Origin: Amphiduros pacificus
Taxonomy: Eukaryota > Annelida > Polychaeta > Phyllodocida > Hesionidae
Direction of reading: 5' to 3'
DNA length: 64,000 nucleotides
NCBI GenBank assembly: GCA_949316495.1
Contig: OX439012.1
Coordinates: 22,726,666 to 22,790,665 of the forward strand
The position numbers and the translations under genes are program-made. Positions 1-13,905 of the stretch are shown here, piece after piece (position 1 is the first letter of the stretch; the number at the start of each line of letters is the position of its first letter). The notes under the pieces were generated by a model that searched no databases, was not told where the DNA came from, and saw nothing but the letters and a program-made list of their open reading frames with translations.

Positions 1-535
1 TTGCCATCTATCATATTATAATCATTGTCCAATGAATCTCACGTGAGTCACTATAAGCATGTTGCCATCTATCATATTATAATCATTGTCCAGTGAATCT
101 CATGTGAGTCACTACAAGCATTTTGCCATCTATCATATTATAACCATTGTCCAATGAATCTCATGTGAGTCACTACAAGGATTTTGCCATCTATCATATA
201 ACCATTGTCCAATGAATCTCATGTGAGTCACTATAAGCATTTTGCCATCTATCATATTATTATCATTGTCCAATAAATCTCATGTGAGTCACTATAAGCA
301 TTGTGCCACCTATCATATTATAATCATTGCCCAATGAATCTGATGTGAGTCTCTATAAGCATTTTGCCATCTCTCATATTATAATCATTGTCCAATGAAT
401 CTCATGTGAGTCACTACAAGCATTGTGCCACCTATCATATTATAATCATTGTCCAATGAATCTCATGTGAATCATTATAAACATTTTATCATCTTGAATA
501 TTATAATCATTTTGTCATATAATCATATAAACCCA
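1..535. repeat. 60-bp minisatellite, about 8.5 copies
   Basis: The unit begins with TTGCCATCTATCATATTATA, continues through CATTGTCCAATGAATC, and ends with CTCATGTGAGTCACTATAAG. Copies start near 1, 61, 123, 186, 243, 303, 363 and 424. A last, decayed copy starts near 484 and fades out by about 535. The array is cut by the left window edge, so its true length is unknown. Each unit holds the short palindrome CTCATGTGAG; the first copy has CTCACGTGAG, which contains an E-box. One C/T change separates the two forms, and this CpG is lost in every other copy. No coding potential is visible. Confidence 0.95.
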
Positions 536-2043
536 CAACATGGTAATCATTACATTGACCTTGGCCAAAATGTTGATATGTTTGGTACATAAAAAATATA
601 TAAGGACATGTATGTTGTTTGAAATGTGATACACATATTTATAACCAATATATAATGTGTTGTAAAATATACTGAATTTGTTTAAGATAACCTACAAAAA
701 GATGTTTAGATCCTGGGTATGTCATGCATGATTTTAATCAGAGTTGTAGAAAAATGAGGGACAATAATGCTTTGTTAAGTTAGCTTATAATGTGCAGTGC
801 CAATTTGTCACCAAGCAGTAGCCTTTAAGTGTTAATGATTAAAGGAGAACTCGGCATGGAGGGTTAAAGGAGAACTTAACATGGTCAATATATTAATATA
901 TCATTTTCTTGTAAAGATTGTATCTTTTTTATCTTATTTAAACCGATTTCCCAGTCTATTCGTAAATAGGAACTTCCAAAATCTTAAACTTCCAACATTA
1001 CAAATCATTTTTCAAGTGTCAAAAAATGTTTCACAAATGTAAATTCGTAAAGGATATTCACTATTTTCACCATTTTATTTCATATTTTATTTTTCATATG
1101 AAACATAAACGCACATTGATACAAAACAACAACATGTTGATAGATTATCAGGAATAATGGATTTATTTTAATAATAATTGGTGAGTTATGGTCAGCCATC
1201 AATAAGAGAGAACAGATATTAAAGATATGCTCGTTTTTGCCAAGTGCTGGGGATGTTAGGTATGATTGCATTTAGTTCGAATGTGTTAAGATTGCATTAG
1301 TTCATGACTACCCAATTTTTGGTCTGTCAAGCTAACTTGAAATATATAAATACTGCTGTAAAATATCTTTAGTGCTACTGTAAAAGTGATAACTGATAAT
1401 TGTTTTGTCTTAACACTATAATCCAGGGCAAAAACGTCATTATATTGCCGTTAAACATGTTTTTTTTTATAAGCACTTCAAGGAATTCGTAATTCGCTGT
1501 TTTGAGTTAAACGAAAGTTGCTATTAATGGTATACAGTTAGGTCTTGAATATGTTGGGGTTTGATGTTTTGCATCATGGTAAGCATGTGCTGTGCTCTTT
1601 TCAAATATTCTCACAGTAGATTTTATAAATTTGCCTGATTCCATGTAATATTGCATGCATTTTATGAAATTGAAAAAAATTTTCTACTCGCTTTTGCTAC
1701 TGTATATATTGGAGGACACTAGTAGTGACGTCATCACTTTTCCAGTAATCCGGCTTGGCATTTTGCCAGGCAATCCATGTAGATGATGAAATGATTGGTG
1801 GCGTGCGTATCCTGATGAGATAGATGTTCTGATATTGTTCTCAGCATGTGGAATGTTACTGGTGCGCCACCTACTGAGAAAATTGATGAAAGCAGGAGTT
1901 CAACATTGGGACAATGACAGAATATTCAGTTTTTATGTATATTGCTCAATATTTTTTATGAAAAAAAAACCTAAATAAAATTGTGGATAGATTTCAATAA
2001 ATAAGTAAACTCGAATTCGAATTTAGTTTGAGTATAATATAAA
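536..2043. other. Non-coding AT-rich stretch
   Basis: No exon or repeat array is supported here. Two isolated GC-containing motifs stand out: a full cAMP-response-type palindrome TGACGTCA at 1726-1733, and a CTCF-like core at 1864-1877 on the minus strand. Both are motif matches only. Confidence 0.5.
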
Positions 2044-2127
2044 GTCGCTGAAAAAGTCACTGAATAAGTCACTGAATAAGTCACTGAATAATTCACTGAA
2101 TAAGTCACTGAATAAGTCACTGAATAA
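2044..2127. repeat. 12-bp microsatellite, 7 copies
   Basis: Seven head-to-tail copies of GTCACTGAATAA are visible. The first is degenerate (GTCGCTGAAAAA) and the fifth begins with T instead of G. The array is short, and nothing suggests a function. Confidence 0.95.
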
Positions 2128-3559
2128 TTTATTGTGACCCTAATTCGTCTTCAACAGAGAGAAAATTCACAGAGTGATGTTTGGCATTGTCAATGTGTTG
2201 AGGGAATCTTTGTTCACATTTCTATGTCATCACTCTCAGCTTAATCAGATCGTCAAAATTAATTGCTCTTTAAGTGGCCTTATTTTCACCAAGTATGACA
2301 AATTATGTTTACTCCAGGCAGGTGTCTCTCCATGAAGTCTGCTCCATAATCTGTTATAATTAAAAGCTGTGAGATTATTGAACATTAATAATAAATGTCG
2401 ACCTTCACAACTCTGCGTTAAAACCTGGACTTCTAGCTGTGAAAATTAAATCTTTTCTCTTATCAGAGAAAATATTGTTAACTACACTTTATTTGCACTT
2501 TAAACACATAGAAGGAGGGAGAAACCAAGTACACAATCAATCCCCAGAGAAAATATTTGAAAATTGGATGAGCCAATAAATTAAGCAGAAAACGTATTGA
2601 TATCATTAAGGCATAATGCAAAATTTTATTATCAAATAGTCCCCATTTTCCATATTCACCATTCACGCCTATTTCCCAAGATATTATCAAGGAAGGCATA
2701 AAAAAGGCAAGAACTTCCAATGCCTTAGTACTAAGGATATATATATATTAAATAAGTTTCCTTGTTTATAAGGGCAGATTAAATATCTAATTAACAAAGT
2801 AACAATAGTAGCTCTTATACCATTGACCTATATTTGAATGATACATATAGGTCAATGATGGTAATAAACATAACACATTCATAATTTTGTCATTCATGCC
2901 ATTAGTTTGTTTATATACAATAAGGTGTTAGTGAACTGAATCATTGAGATGAATAGCTATATTTGCCTTTTTATAACCATACAAATGGTGCTACCAAATG
3001 TTTACTTATATACATAAACCGATTGACATTTGGCTAATTTCTAAGAACCAGTAGAGGTTTGAAAATAATAAAACGGTTTGCAGCGATATCCAAATATGAT
3101 CTACTCAAAATGCATTTAGTGACAAATATTCTTGTCCAATTATCTAATTTAACCTTCTTTCTATTAAAGATATTTTTGATGAACATAAATGCATCACTTA
3201 GAAATCGTTTCAGTATTTTATTCATATGTCTAAAGGAAATGTTAGAAAAGGGGATCTCTATTACTACATAATTGGTAAATAGGTATTAACTTTATAGTAT
3301 ACAAAGTATTTGACATGTATAAACAGAAAAGGAACACTGAAGTTAGTTTCAGTTACTTCCTTGTTGCACATTTGTTTTTTCGAAGTGTTTGTTTTGTATC
3401 AGCAAGTTGTTAACTTGACAAAGTTTGATAAAATTGTGAAAAGATTAACATACATATATATAAATATCACAAATCACACCAAGTGTTGTCGTAAACCTAA
3501 GTCCTCAACCCCAATTATATTTGTTTAAAAAAAGATTCATAACTTTTGTTTATCCATAT
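2128..3559. other. Non-coding stretch, nothing recognised
   Basis: AT-rich unique sequence. Open frames are at most about 80 codons, on either strand, with no recognisable domain or splice context. I treat them as chance. Confidence 0.5.
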
Positions 3560-3725
3560 CATTACGTGTTAGGCCCTTAAGAGATTTTGATCCAATATTC
3601 GACCAATTTTCAGCCATCTTGGTTTCGGTGTTTATAGCTTGGCTAGGGTTATCACAAATAACACTAACGGTAACATAATAGGTGTAAATGCTTTCAACGC
3701 CATACTCAACTTTTTAATCCCCTAC
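3560..3725 (+). repeat. Dispersed family 'NGTTAGGCCC', copy A
   Basis: This segment begins with CATTACGTGTTAGGCCC, passes through CAGCCATCTTGGTTTCGGTG and ends near TTTTTAATCCCCTAC. The same order of blocks recurs, in either orientation, at 11491-11652, 13225-13372, 21591-21739, about 43080-43250 and 54330-54447. No terminal inverted repeats, poly-A tail or target duplication is apparent. It could be a very old non-autonomous transposon or an inactive SINE-like unit. The family has no name that I recognise. Confidence 0.7.
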
Positions 3726-6700
3726 GCTGGTTCCATATAAGATACTTTTCTCTAAAAGTTTGCCTTTTTTTCTTTCTTAAGGGAACAACACGTTATATAT
3801 GTACTCACTGGAAGCCTACTGTCATATTGATGCAGGTAGCCATCTTGTAGTAATTTCCATAACAATATCAACATTGTATATTTATATATTATGGATAAAT
3901 GTGGCACACTTTCCTATTTGTGTTTGGAGATTGTGAAATATGATATGATATGTTACCGTATAATATATAATAATTGATGATACTGATGATATGGGACAAT
4001 AATGTGTCATTTGTTATAAATGTGAAATGAAATCAGTTTGAATAAAATGTTGAAATAATAATTTATATCTTTTTTGTTTTATAATTTCTTTAAAATCCCC
4101 ACCAGAATATATAACCTGACACCTAATTGCTACCTCCTTTCAGGTATAAATCGTGTGGATCAACTAATTCTCACTGTTTGAGTGGGTCGTGACGCCACCT
4201 GGTGTGTTAAACCCTGTCCTGCATAGGAGAGCATTGTAGACATGAAAGCCTTGTTCGTAGCAGCTTTAAATGTTGATTGATATGCCATTTTATTGCAATC
4301 TGTTTATTACAATTCTAACTCAGATGAAAAAGAAACTGAAGGAGTTTTTTGTCTTCACGTGTATTTGTTGCCAAAATATTTGTGCATTCCTTTCACAGCA
4401 TACAAAACGCTAAACACCATAGCAGCAGACATATCTACAAACATCAAATCAGCTGTCATATCTAAAACCTACCCCATGATGACACAAGAGACATCTGGTG
4501 GATCGCAAGTTGTGCTCATATTATATGGAGTACAAACCTATTAGCACGAGTTCCCCTATCGTGATATAACAGGTTATGGGTTTGTTTCCGGTTGTTGCCC
4601 ACATACATGTATATCTGTGTGTCAGTGGGCTGTCATGTCAAGGACCTGCTACGCGACAAGGAAACGCCATATCTGCCACAAGTAGGGCTTGTCATGACAC
4701 AACTGAAAGTGAAGTAAAGCCCTAAAACCCTCTTGCCTCTTGTATTCCCTTTTAAATATATTCTGAATTCGAGTCACACACTCATTTATTTGTCATACAT
4801 TGACTGAATAACGTAGTTTGCTATATCCAATAGAAACACAAAATAAACGTATTTCTGTGAGGCAATGTAAATATACACCAGGTGTCTCTCTAATATTTTC
4901 AGCTTTGTATGGACACCACCTGGTGGTGATATATTTCATAAATATGAGTAACTCAATATTTATTTCCACAAGGTGGCGCCAATGTGCCACTTTCTCTGCT
5001 CATTTAACTTCATGTTTGATTCAAACAAACCTACACCGAAATTGGTGCCAACATGTCTGGCTTAGTTCAGCAGCAGGAAACAATATAAAGAAGAAACCGT
5101 TATCAATTGATAGCCCCTGGGAATAATGTGCTCAAAATAGAAGCGATCTGATCCTTACATTTGGTGCTGATCAAACAAACATCCCGAAGAATATTATTTG
5201 AGAATGCAAAGAAAGTGAAGTATTGACATTTTTTGTGTGTTATTGGTTTGGTTTTTAATATTTTGACCATTTAAAATTCAAGACATCTTATAACTTTTTA
5301 CACTGAGGTAAGCAATTTTATCCACAGCTACCAAATAATTTAAAGTTTTTGCAAGAAATATTGGGAATAATGCACCTTTGATTTATTGAATGAGGTGTTT
5401 TATAATGCATTCTGATTATATAAAATGAATATGAAAATCATCCAAATTATGTATTTGAAAAGATTTCACATCTATATATGACAATAGACCAAACACTGGT
5501 TAAGATGACAGACTCCCGTAATCCCATTTTCCACTATGGCGAATCTGAGTCTCGTGAGATCTTATTGAATTTGATGGCCCACAATGAGACTTGTTAACAT
5601 TTTGACAGGAAACATGTACTTGCGAGTTCCTACTGAGCATGCGCATAACAAAAGACGCTGACAGAATGAATATGGAAATCAGTAAAACCCAATTTTCTTT
5701 TCACTGATTTTTTCACATCTTTTCATCACATTTTTATAATTCGTGCTAGTGACGTGATTAAGTGCTAAATAATATGTATGTTGCACACTTAAATATAAAC
5801 ATTGGTCCGTGCAGTGTCCTTGAAGGTAAATCTCATGATCGTTTCAATTGAGCCATGATGTGGATTCTGTCTTCGTGGAGTGTTCACGAATCCGTGAATC
5901 CAGATGTTTATATCATGCTCGGATTGGGCATTGATCCCGATGACATTTTCTTGGATAAAACCATAAATTATGATTGGAAATCGCATATTTGGATCTCCAC
6001 TTGGAGAAGGAAAACAAAATGACAGCGGCTCCCTTTGTTCTGTCCTATGCAAGAAATTCACTGAAAAGTTAAGATATCGACTCAAGACACGATTTAGATT
6101 ATAATTTGCTATATATTGTTATACGATGCTTTTCTATGCATATTATATTGAAATCAGTTCTCTGTTTCTCCCTAATTTTAAGATTCGATTATTCTACATA
6201 TAAAGTACAGTATTTAGCCGTGTATGTTATTATAAAGTGTAATTACCTCGGACGCTTATATCTTAATATAAGGTGTACTTTTGGAAAGATTCAATTTCAA
6301 TTCATGATGCAATTTGCCTAAAACATAAATTTACTACAAGGTGTAATTTTTCAAGCGCCCAAAACAGTGAATTAAGTTATAGATCAATTGCAGTTTTGAT
6401 ATGAGATGAACTATCTATTTACCCTTTGAGAATAATGACATTGAGAAAAGATGTAAAATAACATTAACACTTTTAAAAAAAAATAAGAAACCGTAGATGC
6501 TCTTGTATTTAATAAAAAAAGGTAAACAGCCCACCTAATTGCATGTTAATTGAAAATTTGTCCACTAAACAAATTTGATGATATGGTTTATCATACACCT
6601 ATCACAGCTATATTATACATCAAGTCATAGGTAATGTCATATGATATTTTTTCTCTTCATATGTTTGGATTCATTTAAGTTTATCATATTACATTTATCT

Positions 6701-7561
6701 TTTTCCTTAATTGAGGCTTCACCAGTATTTTTTAAAACTCCAATAGTTTGCAGCGCAACAAAGACAAAATTAATAATTTCAAGCAGATGTGCTTGGAAAT
6801 CATGGATTTGAATATTGAGTGTTTCACAATCTGATAGAGATAAGTTAGAAAGAGTTAAATTGAGTTAGACGAGGGAAGCGCATACCACTGTATACTATGG
6901 CAACACACACAGTGCATACCAATTGCCTCAGCAAGGAGAGGCAGTAGTGAACGGCTCCGACGAGCTGCTTTCCTTCAATATTATGTGCAGCCTGGCAGTG
7001 TAGGAGCTTGCCTGCCAGTTGGGTTCACTCTGGGACCTGCCAGGCGTGTCTGCTGGGGATTTTGCAGGCGGCTACGCAGGCTAGGCTTTCACCGAGCTTC
7101 ACTCTGTGTTTTCAATACAGACAGTCACCAGAACCAATACACGTAAGAGAGCTATACTGTTTTACACACCCGGCCTGTGTGGCTGTTTTTCACACCTCAA
7201 AGGAGCATAGCAGACTGGAATAACACTGACACCTTCAGGACAGCCATGTAGGTGCCCAATCAAACCCAGAATAATGAGAGAGGGTAACACACCCTCTGTA
7301 TGACCAGTCTTGAGCCTGCACCCCTAACTAAGGTAAGCAAATTCTGATCAATATTTTGACTCTGATTTTTCCGCCTTAGTGGATTTTTGTGCAGTAATTG
7401 CGCTGATGTCAGCCGAGAAGCCTGTCAAGGTGGCTCAGCTGAGTTGAGAAGTGGTCAGCCCCTCGTGGTGTCACTTAGGTGGCTTTTAATCACACTCTCT
7501 ATCATAATGAACGAGGAAGCTACTCCAACCCTCTGCAGAAACATCACAGTAGGCGATATAC
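3726..7561. other. Non-coding stretch with GC-richer island at 6930-7520
   Basis: From 3726 to about 6900 the sequence is mostly AT-rich and unique. It holds CTCF-like cores at 4192-4205 (minus) and 4966-4979 (plus), plus a third similar GGTGG motif near 4907-4925. A 98-codon open frame at 5789-6085 (minus) matches nothing I know. The island from about 6930 has a different character and is listed separately as a possible 5' exon. Confidence 0.5.
6930..7332 (+). other. Candidate 5' non-coding exon / promoter island
   Basis: This interval is clearly richer in GC and CpG than its neighbours and has no long open frame. It ends in a near-ideal 5' splice site, CTAACTAAG|GTAAGCAA, with the cut after 7332. 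A second weaker donor, CACGTAAGAG, lies near 7142. Possible acceptors are TTTTCAATACAG near 7120 and CACCTTCAG near 7240. It lies on the same strand as the exon at 62715-62920, so it could be an untranslated first exon of that gene. It could equally belong to another gene or be chance. The function is inferred only from composition and splice-site strength. Confidence 0.25.
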
Positions 7562-7880
7562 AGGAACAGGAAATATCAGGCCCTTCTAGAAATAGCAACC
7601 GGAAATATCAAGCCCTTCTAGAAATAGCAACCGGAAATATCAAGCCCTTATAGAAATAGCAACCGGAAATATCAAGCCCTTCTAGAAATAGCAACCGGAA
7701 ATATCAAGCCCTTCTAGAAATAGAACAAGAAATATTAGGTCCCTTTAAAAATAGGAACCGGAAATATCAGGTCGCTCAAAAATAAGCAAAAAGGAATTTT
7801 AGGTCCCTCAAAAATTAGCAACCAGAAATATTAAGTCTCTCAAAAATTAGAATCCAGAACTATTAGGGTCTTTAAAGAAT
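7562..7880. repeat. 32-bp minisatellite, about 10 copies
   Basis: The unit contains CCGGAAATATCAAGCCCTTC followed by TAGAAATAGCAA. The first five copies are nearly identical. After about 7720 the copies diverge (for example GGTCCCTCAAAAATTAGCAA) and lose the CpG, so one side of the array looks older than the other. It lies just downstream of the GC-rich island. Confidence 0.9.
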
Positions 7881-9189
7881 AGCAAATATCAGGGCTCACA
7901 TAATAATTGTAGAAAAGACCAGTTTTTCTCTGAAACCCACTCATCCTGACCACTGGAAGGAACTTAAAGGTTGAAGAATTAAAATGCCATACAACTGAGA
8001 TTGTTTACTTAATAAACTATTTTTTTCTGATTTTTTTATTTATCTAATTAATCTCATACATATGTTGTCAACGATAATTCTTTTAAGCATTTAGAATCCT
8101 TTATCTGTCAGATTTTTTTATATATTTTGTAAAGTAATGTCTTCTCTTCACACAATGTCAGCTTTAATGAGTATTTTTGTATTTCTATATTGATATTGAC
8201 ATAACCTTAGTCTACCAAGGACTTGAAATCAAGCCTGGGCAAAATAATTGATACACTCATACTCTGTTATGTATATCCGAATGTATAATCAACCTGATTA
8301 CATGTATATTTACGCTGTGTACGCTCTATCTTGCATACACTATATATTTACTCTGAACTCAAGTCAATGTGTAACATTTGTACAAATAAAGTTCATTAAA
8401 TCGGGTTTATTTTATAGATATTTTGTTCTGCAGGTAAATAATGATAACTATGATCTTTTTAAATATGAATATCACATCATATTATTTTACCTCCTCCCGG
8501 ATAAATGTACAAATTCAATTTTTCTCTGGTGAACATTTAGTGGTTGAAGGTTTTAGAAACGGAATGACCTTATTGTTTCAATGTGCTTCATAGCAACCTT
8601 TCATTAATTCACAAAATCAATGAAAATACTCCAACTGCAATATGGTTGTTGAGGCAAGTTTCAAAATAGTTAAAAAGATTGTCCTTTCATTAATTATGAA
8701 GATACAACCGGACCAAATTTACATCCATGTTAATGTAAAAAAGACAATTTTGATTGTCCGATAAAAAGATGACAAGAAATACATAGCAATACACTCGGTA
8801 TCTTTCCATATTTGAAATGTGTCCTTGACCTTGCCTCCAAGATGAGGTTTTCATATCAGAGCCGCAGATATCATAAATATAGTCAGAGGATGCAAGATGA
8901 AGGTTGATAAATGAGTATTTGGTCCCTTCTTTGTCCCTATGCCTCAGTCCTTAATAAGCTTGACTGTCGTGGATGACACATCGGCGATAAAGATGCCTGA
9001 TAAATGTGGTGGACATTTTATTGTCAGGGACGTGAGCAGCTATAAGCTTACCATGGTTAGTGAGCAGATGATATCTAATTGTGTTATAACAGGTTTCCAT
9101 TTACATAACTCGTCAGTTAATGAGCGATAGTACTTTGGACATTTGAGAAAAAAACACACACATATACAATATTGTGGCAGTACTTTTTT
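7881..9189. other. Non-coding stretch, nothing recognised
   Basis: AT-rich unique sequence. Two open frames of 94 and 63 codons lie on the plus strand; they lack domains, splice context or codon bias and are taken as chance. Confidence 0.5.
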
Positions 9190-9349
9190 GTATAATTTGA
9201 TTTGATTTGTTTGTATTAGCAACCTTTTCAACACTATTCAGGCTTTACCACATCAGATATAAGTCTGCCACCGGGACTCAATGCCCTCCTGTTTTTGAAA
9301 TTCGATTAGGGATCTTTCTTTTGCTTCATCCCATCGACATGATAGCACA
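9190..9349 (-). mobile_element. Mollusc-type SINE, 3' body and tail
   Basis: Read on the minus strand, the segment contains GTGCTATCATGTCGATGGG, then AAAGATCCCTAATCGAA, then GGGCATTGAGTCCCGGTGGC, and ends in GTTGAAAAGGTTGCTAATAC plus an (ACAAATCAAAT)-like tail. These blocks match, from memory, the widespread lophotrochozoan tRNA-derived SINE body (…GTGCTATCCTGTCTATGGG…AAAAGATCCCTTGC…). The tRNA-like head is missing, as expected for 5' truncation. This is the best-preserved tail of the family in the window. Confidence 0.65.
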
Positions 9350-11490
<2,141 letters not shown>

Positions 11491-11652
11491 AAAGGTTGAA
11501 TATGGCATACTGGCGAAGCATTTGTACCTTTTGTATTGTTAACTTGAAAATCATTTGTGATAGCTGCAGCCAAGTTGTGAAAGCACCATATCAAGATGGG
11601 CGAATGTTGGTCGAAGATTGCATACAAATCTCTTAAGGGCCTAACACGTAAT
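11491..11652 (-). repeat. Dispersed family 'NGTTAGGCCC', copy B
   Basis: Compared with copy A this lies in the opposite orientation. It runs from AAAGGTTGAATATGGCATAC through GTGAAAGCACCATATCAAGA to CTTAAGGGCCTAACACGTAATG (shown in part). It keeps the outer CCTAACACGTAATG end very well. Confidence 0.7.
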
Positions 11653-13224
11653 GTGTATTTCACTTTGCTTGTTTTGTTCAATATTTGAATGATCTGTAGG
11701 TCATTGTGCAGACAGAAACTGATGCATTATTTACTATGTTGTCTCTTTTGATCAGGTATTGTGTTAGTTTGAAGGGAACTGTTCAAGAACAAATAAGTCA
11801 AAATTTGCTACAACTCAAATATTTGTAAATCAATTATAATAAAACGTAATCAATATTCCTTTAGAAATTTTAAATATTAGATACCCAAAAAAATCCTAAA
11901 ACAGTCTCCATAATGTTTATCAATGCTCAAGAATGCATGTGCTCAAAGCCTCTCAACGCTTTAAACATGTAATACATTAAATATGAGCGGAGCAACGTGG
12001 AGGAAATACTGACTTGAATAAGAAATATATATTTTAGAGGCGTCTTTTTTGTCAAAATTCATATTCTGGTATACACACCAGATCTACCTTTCCGGATTAG
12101 TGTGGATTAGCATAATCTGTGTGCAGATAAAGCCAGAGTGTTTACCAAGCCTCACCCAGCTAGTAATATAAGCTCTCTCATTGATCAGCTCAGACACAAA
12201 TTCACCTTGCATTTTATAGGGACTCATAAAACCCTCGCCCTTAAAAATAACCCAGAATAGAAAAAAATAAACGCAAATAAAAGGATTATAAAGTATGAAA
12301 TGCCACTTGTTTAAAATGATGGATTTTTATAGCAGTTGTTGTAGAAGAATAAGAATTGAGGGACACGTGGTTGGGACAAACATGGTGCAACTTGGGACAA
12401 GTCCAATACCGTCACTCGCGAAGGCCTCTCTTATATCAAAGTCTGTAAAATTGTAATAAATCCATATTTGGCTTTAATGTAGGAGGATCATTATGACCAG
12501 AAATCAAAGCGTCATTGATATGTTTGTGGAGAAATAAAGATGAGGGCAGAGCGCCCTCTGGGGAAACTTACTGAACTTGCCAGATGTACGATCATGCTCA
12601 GAAGTTCAGAAATGTGATTGTTATGATCAGTTTACTGTTTTACTTCTGGACATTATGAAAGATTAATATGTAAACTTGATTAAGGATGTGGGCAGAAGTC
12701 TGCTCATAAACGCTGAATCAATATATTTATAATTTGGATGATGAGTCAGCCATATTTGTGAGGTCGGATCAATGCGCATGTCCATTATAAAGCGCCACCT
12801 ATATGGAGAATTATTGGTAAGAAATAAATTACATGCGAAGAAATGTAATAATCAAGGAATTAAAGGGCAATATTCAGAACCAATGTAACATGTCCACATC
12901 TGTAAAGACATTTAAAAACATGTAACAAACATTATGTGATTTGGGTAAAAGGCGCATTGATTCTTATTTAGTAGGAAATTAACTAATTAATCAATAAACC
13001 CTGAGATAATTAAAACGAAACGTGATTGATGTTTGCATTTAATCAAGACATTGTGACAAAACTCAAACAATAACGATTTTTTCTAACTTAACATTGCAAC
13101 AAACTTTTGGAAAATGCTCCCTCAGATTCCAAATATTGCGACTGTATTCGGTGTGTAAACTAATTTACCATGATTGGAGGTGAACCTTTGGAGAAAGAAA
13201 GAGAGGCAGGGGATTAAAGGCTGA
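11653..13224. other. Non-coding stretch
   Basis: AT-rich unique sequence with no supportable gene. It contains CTCF-like cores on the minus strand at 12551-12564 and, more weakly, at about 12785-12800, in otherwise GC-poor sequence. Confidence 0.5.
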
Positions 13225-13372
13225 GTAGGGGAGAGTGGCGAAAACGTTTACATTGTGTTTTCGTCAAAATCATTTGCGATTATTCTATCCAAGCTGTGAA
13301 AGCACCGAAATCAAGATGGCCGATAGTTGGTCGAATATTGTATGAAAATCTCCTAAGGGCTTAACACGTAAT
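13225..13372 (-). repeat. Dispersed family 'NGTTAGGCCC', copy C
   Basis: Begins GTAGGGGAGAGTGGCGAAAA, carries the core CCGAAATCAAGATGGCCGAT, and ends GGCTTAACACGTAATG. The left end GTAGGGGA matches copy D and the reverse complement of the end of copy A, which defines the family boundary. Confidence 0.75.
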
Positions 13373-13753
13373 GCGTTTTCCTCCGAAAATATGACACTAC
13401 TATGAAATACTTTGTTTCTTAGTCCACTTCATTGGGTCATAATTAAGTTATTTGCAGGAAAACTAATGGAACCCATTAACAAACTTAGCAAGATTAATAT
13501 GAGACGAATTGGAAACAAACAGGAAGCAACGTTAAACACATTATATATCAATTTGTATCTACACTTACGGGTTTGCAATTTCTTTTGTGGACGATAATAG
13601 GGTCATTTGTTAAATGAAACACTATAGAGAACCTGTGGAGATAATTAATTTACAGCAAAGCACAAAAGACACATCAAATTGGAATCTATTGCACTCATGG
13701 ACCACCATCGGGCGATATTCAAGCTGTATCAGATTGCAGTAGTAGTGCCTATA

Positions 13754-13905
13754 AGTGTTTACAATGGACATATATAGCTTTATTTTGTCTCAACATGTTA
13801 CCATCTCTTTAGGGCTTATATATATATTTATTTATACATATATGAAGCCCTAATGACATGATAACATGTTGAATAAAGCTATATATGACGTCCATTGTAA
13901 ACACT
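13754..13905. mobile_element. 152-bp palindromic foldback element (MITE-like)
   Basis: The left arm (13754-13817) begins AGTGTTTACAATGGACATAT and ends AGGGCTT. The right arm (13845-13905) is nearly its exact reverse complement, with a few mismatches and small indels. The 27-base AT-rich middle would form the loop. The structure is typical of a small foldback or MITE element. No clear target duplication is visible. It could be a transcribed hairpin, but nothing shows that directly. Confidence 0.75.
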
